From: Prorocentrum cordatum
Lineage: Eukaryota; Sar; Dinophyceae; Prorocentrales; Prorocentraceae
DNA: 64,000 nt
Direction: 5' to 3'
NCBI GenBank assembly: GCA_963575745.1
Contig: CAUYUJ010016303.1
Span: 180,001 to 244,000, forward strand
Under the pieces are notes generated by a model that did not search any database, was not told the DNA's origin, and was given only the letters and a program-made list of their open reading frames with translations. A program made the translations under genes and the position numbers. How positions within the stretch are numbered: position 1 is the stretch's first letter; the number at the start of each line of letters is the position of its first letter. This document shows positions 10,299 through 20,405 of the stretch, in pieces.

Positions 10299-11190
10299 AC
10301 CCTGGGCCCCCTTGTCGCGGGGTGCGCACGGCCGTCGCGCGCGGCCCACCGCCGAGGAAAGTTTGCAGCGCGCCCTGGAGCAGCGCGTCGGGATCCCAGG
10401 AGTTCGCCGGCAGAGGGCCAGAGGGCGCGCTGGATGTGCAGAGTATTCGCGTGCTCCGTCTCCGCGGGCGCGCGGCGGCCCCTGGGGGTCCCCAGCGGAG
10501 AAGTACCCCAGCAAGGTCCCCGTTGGCATGCCGCAGCTCCGTGGCGCGGGCTTCCGCACCGCCACTACAGCCCCAGGAGCGGCCCAAAGCAGATTCAAGG
10601 GCCCCGCGACGGCTTAAGAGTTCTCCAACTCGGCCCAAGATGGCCTCAAGATGGCCAAAGCGTCCCGAATACAAAATGCCCGCAAGATGGCTCCCAAGAG
10701 GGACCCAGGGCGCAAACGGAAATGATGTCCCTTTGTGTTTGACAACTGTTAGGGTTCTCTTGCTTATCTGGGTTTCGGACAGCCCTAAACGGCCCAAGAG
10801 GCACCCGAGAGATCCCTCCAAGACGGCCCCAGAGGCCCACAAAGAGGTCCCCAAACGCAAACGGCCAATGCCAAAGAGGTGCCCAAGACAGCGCAAGAAC
10901 CCACAAGATACCTCCAAGAAACCCCCCAAAGCCCCCCACAAGGCTCCCACGAGGCCCCAGGAAGCCTCCAAGAAGCCCACAATAAGCCACCGAGGTGCCG
11001 CCGAGAGGTACCCCAGGAACCCGAGAGGCATCCAACACGCCTCTAACCCGCGACTCTGGCACGGTGGCGGGATGCCCCGACGGAACTTCTGTTGGGCGTG
11101 CTCGATTGAGTGTTGCCTCGCGATTACCCTGCCACTGATTCTCCTCCAATCGAGATTCACGCCACAGTTGATTGCTAGCGGTGGCGTGTG
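10299..11190. repeat. unique DNA with 11-bp phased GGCCCCAAGAN repeats
   Basis: 10615-11000 is rich in variants of an 11-mer (AAGATGGCCTC, AAGATGGCTCC, AAGAGGCACCC). No gene is recognised. The same motif recurs at 24.96-25.05, 25.85-26.04 and 28.7-30.0 kb. Confidence 0.5.
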
Positions 11191-11194
11191 CCCG

Positions 11195-12420
11195 TGTACT
11201 TTCATTATTGTGAGTGTGTGTGCGTGTGTGCGTGCGTGCGTGTGTGTGTGTGTGTGTGTGTGCGTGTGTGCGTATGCGCGTGTGCGTGTGTGAATGTATG
11301 CGTGTGTGCGTATGTGCGTGTGCGTGTGTGCGTGTGCGTGCGTGCGCGTGCGCGTGCGAGTGTGTGTGTGCGTGTGCGTGTGCGTGTGCGTGTGCGTGTG
11401 CGTGTTTGTGTGTGGTTGTGTGTGTTTGTGTGTTGAGTGTTTGTGGGTTAGTGTGTTCGTGCTTGTGTGTGTGTTTGTGTGCTGCTGTGTTTGTGGGTGT
11501 GTGCTTATGTGTTTGTGTGAGCGTGTGTGCGTTTGTGTGGCTGTGTGTGTGTGCTTGTTGTGTGCTCGTGTGTTCGTGCAGTTGTGTAGTTGTGTCGGTG
11601 TGTAGTAGTGTAGTTGTGTGTTTGTGTGTTTGTGTGTGGTTGTGTGCTGGTGTTTTTGCATGTCTGTGTATAATTGTGGATATGTGTGTTGGTGTGATTG
11701 TGTGATTGTGTGTCTGTGTGTGTTTGGTTGTGTGTTTGGTTGTGTGATTGTGTGTTTGTGTGCGTTGTGTGCTTCTGGATGTGTGTGTGTTTATGTAGCT
11801 GCGGGTTTGCGGGTTTGTGTGTTTGTGTGTGTTGTGTGCTTGTGTGCTTCTGTGTTTGCGTGTTGTGTGGTGTGTGTTGTGTGATGTGTGATGTGCGTTG
11901 TGTGGTGTATGGTGTGTGCTGTGTGTTGTGTGTTGTGTGTTGCATGCTGTGTGTTGTGTGTTGTGTGGTGTGTGCTGTACGTTGTGTGTTGTGTGCTGCG
12001 TGCTGTGTGTTGTGTGCTGTGCGGTGTGTTGTACGTTGGGTGTTGTGGGTTGCGTGTTGTGGGTTGTGGGTTGTGTGTTGTGTTGAGTGGTGTGTGTGTT
12101 GTGCGTTGTGTGTGCGTGTATGCGTGTGTTGTGCGTTGTGTGCTGTGTGTTGTGTGTCATCTATGTTGTGTGTGTGTGTTGTGTGTTGTGTGTTGTGTGT
12201 TGTGTGTGTGTGTTCGTTGTGTGTGTTGTGTTGTGTGTTGTGTGTTGTGTGGTGTGTGTTGTGTGTGTGTGTGTCTGTGTCTGTGTCTGTATCTGTCTGT
12301 GCCTGTGTCTGTGTCTGTGACTGTGTCGGTTCCGTGTCTGTGCCTACGCCTGTGCCTGTGCCTGTGTCTGTGTCAGTGTTTGTGTCTGTATGTGTGCAAT
12401 TGTTTGTTCAATTGATTGCT
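11195..12420. repeat. GT-rich degenerate repeat, 1.2 kb
   Basis: Long (TG)n-derived block with variants TGCG, TGTT and TGTC arranged in zones: TGCG-rich at 11.2-11.4 kb, GTGTTTGTGTG at 11.4-11.8 kb, TGTTGTGTG at 11.85-12.25 kb, TGTCTGTG at 12.27-12.39 kb. The frames open on both strands are Val/Cys- or Thr/His-rich artefacts. Confidence 0.95.
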
Positions 12421-12754
12421 CGAACCTATTTGCGTGCGTTCTCCACTGTGTGTTTGCTTGTTTGTGTGTTTGCTTGCTTGTCTGCGTGAGTGCATGATCG
12501 ACAGCGTGCCTTCAAGCCTGCCTGTTCACACCAGTCACTGCTTTTGGCGCTCCCGATCGCCCATCTTTCTGAGGGAGATCTTCAAGGCCTGGCCTGGGCG
12601 CTGAAGCACAGAGTCTTGGTCTTGTGGACCTCCTCCTTGATGTCCTCCGTATTCTTGTGAAACGTACTGAGGATCCTTGGGGGGGCGCCGATGGCGGACA
12701 TCCAGCGATGCAGGTGCGGACCAATTACCATGGCCTGCGCCAAGAGCAGTGCTC

Positions 12755-12802
12755 CTCCTGCTCCTCTTCCTCCCCCTCCTCCTCCTCCTCCTCCTCCTTT
12801 CT
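12755..12802. repeat. (TCC)n array, short
   Basis: Short TCC run with TTCC interruptions, in otherwise GC-rich DNA at 12.5-13.0 kb in which I recognise no gene. Confidence 0.85.
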
Positions 12803-13051
12803 CCTCCTGTCTTGTGGTTTCAATATGCGTTGCACGGGGCTGTCTCCACCAGCACAATGCTGGAGCTCGTTCCGACGTGGCAGCAGAGCGTTGCAGCTCG
12901 ACTTCGGCGCTGGCCCCCTGGAGGGGCCGAGCCACTCTGCGCCCTGCGGCACGGGGGCCGGCCCCGCGCAGCGCGAAGGCCACGGGCACTCCTCGCCTCC
13001 CTCTGCCTCCTCGGCGTCCTCCCCCCTCCTCTCTCCGTCGTCAGTGCAAAT

Positions 13052-13204
13052 TGATGGGCGTGTTTTCCACCACCACCATCATAAGTTGGAGGGGGTGTGG
13101 TCCTCCTCCTCCTCCTCCTCCTCCTCCTCCTCCTCCTCCTCCTCCTCCTCCTCCTCCTTCCCCCCTCCAACTTATGGTGGTGGTGGTGGAAAACAGGCTC
13201 ATCA
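13052..13204. mobile_element. family N palindromic element with a (TCC)n core, copy N1
   Basis: The left arm starts TGATGGGCGTGTTTTCCACC and runs through CATAAGTTGGAGGGGG. The right arm is its inverse (CCCCCCTCCAACTTATGG ... GGAAAACAGGCTCATCA). Between the arms is a pure (TCC)n run of about 60 bp (13100-13157). CAAAT occurs directly outside both ends (13047-13051 and 13205-13209), a candidate 5-bp target duplication. Copies N2 (46161-46501) and N3 (47358-47516) have the same arms and also carry trinucleotide cores. Confidence 0.75.
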
Positions 13205-13735
13205 CAAATGGCACCTGCCGGGGGCCGCCTTCGCCGTCGTGCTGTCCGTGGAGTCCGCGCGCGGCGCGTCGTCTGTCACGCGGCGGCTCACGCAAGCCGC
13301 CCGCGCGGCACGCCACACTGGAGACGAGAGCCCTCGCGCGCGACCCTACCTGCGCAACTTGCGCGCCAACGTCGGCGCAGACACCCCCGTTTTCTTTCGT
13401 CGCTCATATGACCTCCTCTCCGTCATCACCCTGGCCAGTGCGCTGATGCTTGATTTCTCCCAAGCTCCCGCCTGGCCTCCGTCCGCCTCCTGGTTCTCGT
13501 CCTCTTCCTCTTCCAAGCCCTCGTCTCTGACGCGTGCACGCGCGCTCACGGAAGGACCGGACGGCTCACACTATGCTCGGGCCGAGAACACGCCCCCTCT
13601 GCCTTGCATCTCCTCACCAGCTCCCTCATCCTTCCTCTCCTCCTCCCTTCCTCCTCCTCCTCCTCCTCCTCCTCCTGGTCCTCCTCCTCCTCCTCAAGGC
13701 TTGAGCCGGGGGGGCTAATGTTGGGAGACTATTCT
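13205..13735. other. spacer with a (TCC)n run at 13640-13698
   Basis: No gene recognised. The 13640-13698 array is a short TCC run broken by GGTCC. Confidence 0.5.
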
Positions 13736-13895
13736 TAGGTCGGGCATGTCCTCCTACATGCGGTTTTTGATCTTGGGGGAAAAATGAAACAAATTCAACA
13801 AATATTCAACATATCCGAAAATACAAAAAAAACGTCCCTGTTTAATTTTTAACCATTTGTGAACACTCCTCCTGTAGAGGCACACGCCCGATTTA
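13736..13895. mobile_element. family D MITE-like element, copy D1
   Basis: The left end TAGGTCGGGCATGTCCTCCT and the right end CTCCTGTAGAGG...GCCCGATTTA are inverted repeats of about 30 bp. The 10-bp flanks AGACTATTCT (13726-13735) and ATACTATTAT (13896-13905) agree at 8 of 10 positions. The interior is AT-rich (AAAAATACAAAAAAAACGTC), unlike the surrounding GC-rich DNA. Confidence 0.8.
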
Positions 13896-14082
13896 ATACT
13901 ATTATGGGACCATTCTGGGATAGGCAACACGATCCCACGCGGGAGCTGACCGGGCCTGTCGTATGCGCTGGGCGCAGCCGTCGGCCTGCACGCGTTTGCG
14001 ATGCAAGGCACGGCCTGGGTTCTGGGATGACTTGGGGGAGACGGGAGGGAGGGGGGGAGGGGCAAGCTAGGTGCGCTCGCGT

Positions 14083-14172
14083 CATATCCGACGTCCTACC
14101 CCTCCCTCCCATCCCTTACCATGGCGACATCTCCTCTCGATTCACACAATCGGATGTCGTAGTACATGGGGA
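14083..14172 (+). repeat. family Q dispersed repeat, copy Q1
   Basis: About 90 bp (CGACGTCCTACCCCTCCC, ATCTCCTCTCGATTC, CAATCGGATGTCGTAG) that reappears in reverse orientation at 23335-23432. Ends and target duplication are not defined. Confidence 0.5.
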
Positions 14173-14540
14173 GAGGGGGGAGGGAGGGGGGGAGGTTGGA
14201 GAGAGGGAGGAGGGACAGAGGAGGAAGGGGCTCAGTTCACGCTTGGAGCCCAAAGGCGACCGAAAGAGGAGCAGTGGCGGGTCATACAGACATGGTCCTG
14301 ATGTCGAAATTCGATCCAGCGCTTCCGTCGAGACCGACCACGCTGCGCGAGTTTCGCACGAGGAAGCGGGATCGTTGACCGCTGGTCGAACCGTGCCTTC
14401 CTCGGCTGCCGGAAAAGAGCCACCCTATCAACACAACATCCCTCGTGCGGCGCACGCGACCGCCAGCCGCCCGAACACGTCGCCCCGCCCCTACGCCGCG
14501 GCCGCGCTCCTGCAAGAAGATCAACCACAACCAGAGTTCT

Positions 14541-14860
14541 TCGACAGTTCGCGCAGAGTTCTTCCGATCGAAGCTGGGCCCCCCTCCCTGGCGCGCGGAG
14601 CGTGCCAAAAACGACCCTGGAGTCTGGAGGCGACGCCAGCGGGGTGCAGCGCAGATCCAGGAATGAAGGGGAACTGGGACACACAAATAAATACACACAA
14701 ATAACATTATCCCCCATATTTTCCCATATTTTCTGGGTTTTTGTCTTTCCCCCCACTTCCCATATTTTCCTATATTTTCCGGGGAATCGACCATTAATTG
14801 TGTCTGTGTGTTTTTTCCCCTCCTGAAGGAACTCCGCAGACCTCCGAATGTTTCGGCTCG
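14541..14860. mobile_element. family F element (F3), split by A1
   Basis: GGGCCCCCCTCCCTGGCGCG followed by CGGAGCGTGCC matches the core of family F (copies at 46762 and 17392). Its right arm (GCAGATCCAGGAA ... AGGAACTCCGCAGA) is interrupted by the family A element A1, whose 5-bp duplication AGGAA comes from the F sequence. F3 is therefore older than A1. Confidence 0.5.
14664..14826 (+). mobile_element. family A element, copy A1
   Basis: A 163-bp element beginning TGAAGGGGAACTGGGACACA and ending TTTTTTCCCCTCCTGA. It is bounded by perfect 5-bp duplications AGGAA (14659-14663 and 14827-14831). The interior is pyrimidine-rich with TATTTTCC motifs (CCATATTTTCCCATATTTTC) and a C-run followed by ACTTCCC. 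No coding capacity. Seven good copies occur in the window, all in this orientation. Confidence 0.9.
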
Positions 14861-14980
14861 GGACGCTTCCGTCTTCGGGGTGAGAGGCTCCTGCGCTGCT
14901 CCTCCCTCGGCGGGGCGACAGGCCAGGCGCCCGGCGGCGATGCGAGGGCGACTGGGGGTCGATGCTTCCCCCTCTGGGCC

Positions 14981-15148
14981 TACACCCTGCGAAATGCTTA
15001 AGAAATCATGGGTTAAGAAATTCATGGTCTCAGAATTTTAATACAACCCAACATTTCTATCAAAATCTTAGGATTTACATTGAAACATTAAGAATCATCG
15101 AGACTCTGGCCGAAAACTTAGGTTTTCTTAAGCATCGCCTAAGGTGTA
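14981..15148. mobile_element. family E MITE-like element, copy E1
   Basis: 168 bp with termini TACACCCTGCGAAATGCTTA and, inverted, TACACCTTAGGCGATGCTTA, which share ATGCTTAAGAAA. The interior is AT-rich (CAACATTTCTATCAAAATC). A second copy of the same length lies at 58376-58543. No clear target duplication at this copy. Confidence 0.75.
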
Positions 15149-15289
15149 TCCCCTCCTAGAGCCACCCCCGAGGAGCGCTCCTGCGCTGCTGCTCCGTCTC
15201 CACGTAGAACGTCGGGGTGCGCAGGACGCCCACGATGCCGCCCGACCTGCCGACGCGCACCGGGGAGAGGGAGGAGCCGGAGGGAGGCA

Positions 15290-15492
15290 GGCGCCTCCTC
15301 GTCCTCCTCCCTCTCCTCCTCCGCCTCCGGAGGAGGAGGAGGAGGAGGAGGAGGAGGAGATGGGGAAGGAGAAGGAGGAGGAGGAGGAGGGGGAGGGGGA
15401 GGAGGAGGAGGAGGAGGAGGAGGAGGAGATGGGGAAGGAGAAGGAGGAGGAGGAGGAGGGGGAGGGGGAGGAGGAGGAGGAGGAGGACTCCT
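15290..15492. repeat. (GGA)n array with an internal duplicate
   Basis: GGA array containing two copies of GGAGATGGGGAAGGAGAAGG about 72 bp apart, so the array grew partly by duplicating larger blocks. Confidence 0.9.
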
Positions 15493-16077
15493 CGTGGCGG
15501 GCGCATGATGGGCGGGAGCGCACGACCGGGAGGAGCGGGGGCCAGGGGGCTCCAGGGGGAGAGGCTTAGGGGGGGGGGGGCGCGGGCGCGGATGACCAGG
15601 GCAGGGAGGGAGAGGACAGAGGGTGAGGATGGCAAGGCGTAGGACGAAGACGAGGAACATGAGAGAGGACAGGGGAAGGAGACGAGGTGGGAGGTGGTAA
15701 AAGATAAGCACGAGAAAAACTGGAGGACGAGGAGGAAGGAAGGAACGGAAGAGCAGCAGGATGGGGGAGAAGCCGGAGAAGAAAGAGGGGAGGGAGAAAG
15801 AAGACCAAACAATGATTACGAAGAAAACGCCTTGCCAGTACCGTGTCCAGCTAGGCTTTGTAGCTCTCATGATGCATCCCTGCCCTTCATTCCTCATTTC
15901 TTTTTCTCCTCCTCCTCCTCGTGGTGTTGTGCACCTCTGCGCACATGCATGCACAGGAATGTACAGCTTGCTGCTGCTCGTGGCCTGTGATTCGCGCAGG
16001 TCGATCGAGCGGTCCGTTCTTGTTGCTTGCGTCGTGCGCGCCCCAGACAAGTTTCTGCTCCGACCTATGCGTGATTG
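15493..16077. other. no recognised feature
   Basis: Purine-rich on the plus strand up to about 15830, then mixed sequence. No domain is recognisable in the open frames. Confidence 0.4.
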
Positions 16078-16315
16078 CACTCTGAGTGGTGAAAGTGCAG
16101 GTGCATGATTATGAAGGGGCCCTGGGACACACAAATAAATACACACAAATAAAAATATCCCCCATATTTTCCATATTTTCTGGGTTTTTGTCTTCCCCCT
16201 CACTTCCCATATTTTCCTATATTTTCCTGGGAGTGGACGATTAATTGTGTCTGTGTGTTTTTTCTCCTCCTGAGATTAGTACACTTTGAGTGGTGAAAGT
16301 GCAGGTGCATGATTA
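16078..16315. repeat. 37-bp tandem duplication split by a family A insertion
   Basis: GCACTCTGAGTGGTGAAAGT...GCATGATTA at 16078-16112 recurs as ACACTTTGAGTGGTGAAAGT...GCATGATTA at 16281-16315, with two or three mismatches. Without the inserted element A2 the two copies would lie almost head to tail. Confidence 0.8.
16113..16273 (+). mobile_element. family A element, copy A2
   Basis: 161-bp copy starting TGAAGGGGCCCTGGGACACA and ending CTCCTCCTGA. GATTA flanks it on both sides (16108-16112 and 16274-16278). It landed at the end of the first unit of a 37-bp tandem duplication. Confidence 0.9.
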
Positions 16316-16461
16316 CATACTCACCGCCGATCTCACCAGAGCCCTGGCATGAACCTGGCCAGGGGCAGAGCGACCAGCACTCCGGAGCGTCACGGCGAGC
16401 TCCCAAGAACCCTCTGGGCGTGGGCGGTTTCGGGTAACAGCTCTGCCAGGGAACATTCGCT

Positions 16462-16623
16462 TGAAGGGGCCCTGGGACACACAAACAAATACACACAAAT
16501 GAAAATATTCCCCATAGTTTCTCATATTTTCTGGGTTTTTGTCCTCCCCCCACTTCCCATACTTTCCCACATTTTCCCGGGAATCGACGATTAATTGTGT
16601 CTGTGTGTTTCTTTCCCTCCTGA
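16462..16623 (+). mobile_element. family A element, copy A3
   Basis: 162-bp copy with the standard termini and the 5-bp duplication TCGCT (16457-16461 and 16624-16628). Only about 190 bp from A2 and in the same orientation. Confidence 0.9.
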
Positions 16624-16739
16624 TCGCTTTTCCCACTAGACGCCACGCCGCAGCCCTCTCTCGCCTTCAGACACGAGGTGGCTGACAGTCCGTCGTGGAG
16701 GCCAGGGAGATGAACCAAGGCATGAGCATCGATGTCTTG

Positions 16740-17043
16740 CCATCGCTCGGACGTCCATTCCCCCGTGCAGAGGTCGCTTTCGTGCGTGTTGTGTGCTGGA
16801 TGATCCAGGATGCGCGGGTTGAGAAGCGACCAAGGCTGCGGAACCGCGGCGAAGGGCTCCAGGCTCCACCGCGTCGGCACTTGCACGCCCACGCCCGCGG
16901 AGAAAAAACGGCCGACGATCCTCACCTCGCCATCGCTCGGACGTCCATTCCCTGTGCTTGTTTTTGTTTCGTGCGTGGATGATCCAGGGTGCTCCTCGAC
17001 GGCCCTCGCCGAGAAAAAAAAAACGCACACGCCCGAGCGATGC
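16740..17043 (+). repeat. composite of family B and C repeats (B1-C1-B2)
   Basis: B2 (16930-17043) has the inverted termini CCATCGCTCGGACG and CGCCCGAGCGATG. B1 (from 16740) is a partial copy. Between them, C1 (16821-16927) carries CCAAGGCTGCGGAACCGCGG...CCGACGATCCTCACC. The same C-B-C arrangement occurs at 58911-59246, and a lone B lies inside the RNase H fragment at 20983-21105. Confidence 0.75.
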
Positions 17044-17162
17044 CAAAGGTGTTGGGGCGGGCCTCGGAGGCCCGCAGGGGGGGTCGTGCGGGAGCCTCGG
17101 GGGCCCTCCGGGGAGAATGTTTTGGTACTATACCCTCTTAGGCTTCTCTTGGTGAGCGTGTA

Positions 17163-17342
17163 CTCCAGATTTCGTAATAAAGGGAGGGGGGTCTCATTTC
17201 GGGGGGGGTCTCTTCCAGGCTATCTTGGAGGGCCTGGGGGGGGTCTGGGGACGATGTTTTGGAGGGTTCTCCCACGGGGGAGGTCTGAAATGGCTTGTCT
17301 TGGAGGGTCCAGACCCCCTCCCTTTTATGCCGACATCTGGAG
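17163..17342. mobile_element. family G MITE-like element, copy G1
   Basis: The arms of about 35 bp are CTCCAGATTTCGTAATAAAG... and the inverse of ...CTTTTATGCCGACATCTGGAG. A TA dinucleotide lies at both borders (17161-17162 and 17343-17344), the duplication expected of Tc1/mariner-type elements. The interior is GGGGGGTCT-rich. The second copy is at 59650-59826. Confidence 0.75.
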
Positions 17343-17391
17343 TATACTTGTTCGGCGTGTCGACATTGGGCAGAAAGGGGGGGGGGGGTCT

Positions 17392-17496
17392 GGATCTGCG
17401 CTGGACCTCCCTGGCGCGCAGAGCGCGCCAGGGGCGGCGCCGGAGGCGCCGCCAGGGGGGCCCAGCGTGGAACCAATAAGTCCGAGCGGAGCGCCA
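17392..17496. mobile_element. family F element, left-truncated copy F2
   Basis: Core CTGGATCTGCGCTGGACC, hairpin GGCGGCGCCGGAGGCGCCGCC and right arm CCGAGCGGAGCGCCA match F1 at 46762-46893. The left terminus is absent. Confidence 0.6.
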
Positions 17497-17828
17497 AAAG
17501 TTCATGTCTCTAGTTCTTTCTTCTTCGGCTCTGCTCCTCACGAAACAGCTCGGGGTCCTTCCGTGAGGAGGGCGCGTCCTCGTCCTGCCTCCTTCGCGCC
17601 CGCGGCGCCCGCGCGCGGCCTGCGCCGCCCCGCCGGCGCCGAGCCCTGCCGGCCTCGGCCCCTGCCCGCCCCGAAGCTCCCCCTATGAGCTCCGAGGCCG
17701 CGCCGAGGCAGCCGGCGCCGCGGCGCGGAGCCTCGCTCGGCCTCTCCCGGGCCCCCAGGGCCGCCCAGAGCTCGGCGCGGCCCGCGCAGCAGGGCCCCGA
17801 AGGAGGCGTCCGTGCACCCCAGACCCCC

Positions 17829-17853
17829 GACGTCATGATTTTTTCATGACGTC
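17829..17853. other. perfect short hairpin
   Basis: CGACGTCATGA and TCATGACGTCG face each other across a short T-run. The 11-bp stem could form a cruciform or RNA hairpin. A related half (CCGTCGTGATTTTTGTCATA) follows about 130 bp downstream. There is no gene context to assign a role. Confidence 0.6.
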
Positions 17854-18206
17854 GACCCCCCGAGGTCTCGACCCATTCCCTGGGACCGGTTTTTCGTCCT
17901 GAGTCGTTTTTTGACGGTCCCGAGGGCCGGTAAGGGCCCCCAAAGGCTAAAAATAATGAAAAACCTCCCGTCGTGATTTTTGTCATACCTCGAGGGGGTC
18001 TGGGACGCCTGGGCAGAGCGCCCGGCCCGGGCGACGAGAAAGGTCCCGAAGCTGTCTCGGGTCTTCGCGGCTCCTGCCGGGATGGCTCCGGGGGGAAGGC
18101 GCCGGGAGCCGTGGCCGGCCCGCCGCGCCAGGCCGTGCCGAGGCGCTTCGGCGAGCAAGGGGGGCGAGAGGTGCCCTCCGAGCGCCTGCCAAGGTTAGAG
18201 GAAAAA

Positions 18207-18353
18207 GAACTATGCACATACACCGATTCTGGCCAGGCCCATCCTGAGCCCAGGATCGGTGCATATGCCCTCCTGCCTTGGCCAGGAAGGCATATGCACC
18301 GATCCTGGGTCAAGGATGGGCGTTGTCAGGATATCGGTGCATGTGCATAGTTC
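18207..18353. mobile_element. family H inverted-repeat element, copy H1
   Basis: The termini GAACTATGCACATACACCGA and TCGGTGCATGTGCATAGTTC are inverted at 19 of 20 positions. The interior contains further GCATATGC...GCATATGC and CCTGGCCAGG words, so it can fold over most of its 147 bp. Degenerate relatives lie near 45300-45400 and 60865-60990. No target duplication seen. Confidence 0.65.
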
Positions 18354-19195
18354 TCTTCGCCCGAAAGGTGCAGGCGTGTTCGGCGGGCGACGCGCTCGCC
18401 CGTCCCAGAGGAGGCCTCCCAACCGGCTACGCGAGGGCCGACCGCGGGTCGGCCAGAGCGGGGAGCTGAACCTGCGGCGGTCGTCCGGCATCTCACGCTC
18501 AGCCTCATCCGCCCGCAGACGACACGCACACAACTGGCACGCGTCTGCTTGGTCCGCCTGGGCACCCTTGACACGCACGTGCCCCGAGCAGAACTGAGCA
18601 CCTTCCAGCTCCTGGTCCCACCTCGGCGGCCCAAGAGCCGGTCCGATCACACCCCTGGAGCTGGTGATATCGGGCAATCGACAGGGAGGGGCGGTGATTT
18701 TGAAGAAGCCTAACACCTGCAGCCGTGCGACGGACGGAGCGAACGACAATCTGATTGGCGCGTGCGGTTCGGTCGCCGCTTCATGGCAAACGCCAGGTGC
18801 TAGTTACTGATCGCCTTGGACAGGCCAGCCGAAACAGGAGAAGGCGTCGAGCATCCTCACTCCCTCCGCCGACTCACCAGTGCACGTTCCTGTCGAGTCA
18901 AGGTACACCTGGCGGACCCGTTCTAGGGGCCAGTCTCCGAGGTTCAGGGGCGGGGTCGAACACCCCTTCCAGCATCGAGGGGTCGAGGAGAGCCGCAACA
19001 CGGCGGCACCGATGCCGCCGTGGGGCCTCACAACTCACACGCTTGCAGGCGAGCGCCTCTGACCCAAGCAAACGAGCGGGCGCCTGGGGAAGGCACTCGC
19101 GCAGTGCCTGCGGGCAGCCCAGGAAAAGGAACCGTGGAGCGAGGAACCCAGGAAGGGCACTCTGTGAGGTGCCTGCGGGGGGCCCAGGAAAAGCA
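18354..19195. other. no recognised gene; short tandem duplication at the end
   Basis: Unique GC-rich DNA. Near 19100-19195 a unit of about 60 bp is duplicated (GTGCCTGCGGGCAGCCCAGG and GTGCCTGCGGGGGGCCCAGG). Confidence 0.4.
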
Positions 19196-19198
19196 CTT

Positions 19199-19335
19199 TG
19201 GAGGAGGAGGAGGAGGAGGAGGAGGAGGAGGAGGAGGAGGAGGAGGGGGAGGAGGGGGAGGAGGAGGAGGAGGAGGAGGAGGAGGAGGAGGAGGAGGAGG
19301 AGGAGGAGGAGGAGGAGGAGGAGGAGGAGGAGGAC
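19199..19335. repeat. (GGA)n array
   Basis: Nearly pure GGA run with two GGGGGA interruptions near 19245-19258. Confidence 0.95.
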
Positions 19336-19469
19336 GGGCCCCGCGGGAGGGCCGAGGCCGGGCCGGCCGCGGAGGCGAAGGCCCCGCGGGGCGGCACTCC
19401 GCGAGGCCCTCCCGGGCCCCTGCAGTGCGCTGGCACTGGCAAGACCTCCCGTCCCCCGGGAGCCCGAGC

Positions 19470-19545
19470 GATCGCAGCAGCGGCCCGTTTTTTTTTGTTT
19501 TTTTTTTAGACCTCTTACATGGCTGCGGATCGCAGCAGCGGCCCG
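19470..19545 (-). mobile_element. very short poly(A) retroposon with an 18-bp target duplication
   Basis: GATCGCAGCAGCGGCCCG occurs at 19470-19487 and again, perfectly, at 19528-19545. Read on the minus strand, the 40 bp between them end in ten A, a C and nine A, preceded by CGCAGCCATGTAAGAGGTCT. This is the signature of target-primed reverse transcription of a polyadenylated RNA, truncated to its last 20 bases. The donor RNA is unknown. Confidence 0.65.
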
Positions 19546-20405
19546 GTGCGAGATGAGACGGTAGGCCCCCGAACGCCCCGCGGCATCCCCAACCGGTCCC
19601 GAGTCGTGATACGCAACGCCACCAAAGGGAACCATGACCGACACCCCTGGAACCCCCAGCGGTGGGGCTTTTTTCGATCTGAACATCACTGACAAGGTGG
19701 TTTTGTTGGTTCAAAACCACATGTGTTGCCGTCTTAGCCAGCCAAGACTTGACCGCCGACCATTCCGTGCAATGCACGGTCTCTGGACACAATGCAGCAC
19801 GACAGACTTCTGAAGACGTGGTGTTGTTCCCCGCAGGCGCGACATGCGCCATCACAGGGTGCGACGGGGTCATTTGAAGGATGGTTCGCGCCCAAATATG
19901 TCCCCCCCTGCAGGTGGCTCACCAGCAGGAGCAGCTTTGGCACGCTGGCTTTCGACATCCATGCGAAACCCAATGGCGGAGGCATGGGGAAAGAGGAGGA
20001 AGGTGAGGGGGAGGAAACGGGCCACGGGCGCCGACGCGCCCAGCGGCCGCGCGCAGCGAGGGTGCGCGCAGCCCAGCACCTAATTAGTCAGGTGCGCCGG
20101 GGCGCTCTGCCGGGCGCGCCTGCAAAGCCGCGCGCTACTCAGCGTCGGGCCCCCCCGCCCGCACCGCGGGGAGCAGCAGCAGTCCAGCCGCCTTCGGCGG
20201 CAGAACTGGGACACGCCCGCCGCAGGGCCGGCTCGCAAGGCGTTCCCACCGCGGCGCCCAGCAGCCACAGCGCAAGCACGCCACCCAGCCTGGGCCTAAT
20301 GAGGCCGCGCGGGCGCGCCAGCCGCCGCCAGCAAAAAGCGCTCGCGCCGCAGATACCGCGCCTGGCCGGTGCGCGCCGCTCGCCACGCGGCGCGGCGCAT
20401 GGCCG

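Noticed and set aside
10646-12160. A 504-codon Thr/His-rich minus-strand frame
   Set aside because: It is the translation of the GT-rich repeat; the plus strand is equally open.
11195-12420. A telomere-like or centromeric function for the GT-rich block
   Set aside because: There is no TTTAGGG-type unit and no independent evidence; it is reported only as a repeat.
14664-14826. Family A as a solo LTR
   Set aside because: It starts with TG and has 5-bp duplications like an LTR, but it ends in CCTGA rather than CA, is only about 162 bp, and lacks primer-binding or polypurine signals nearby.
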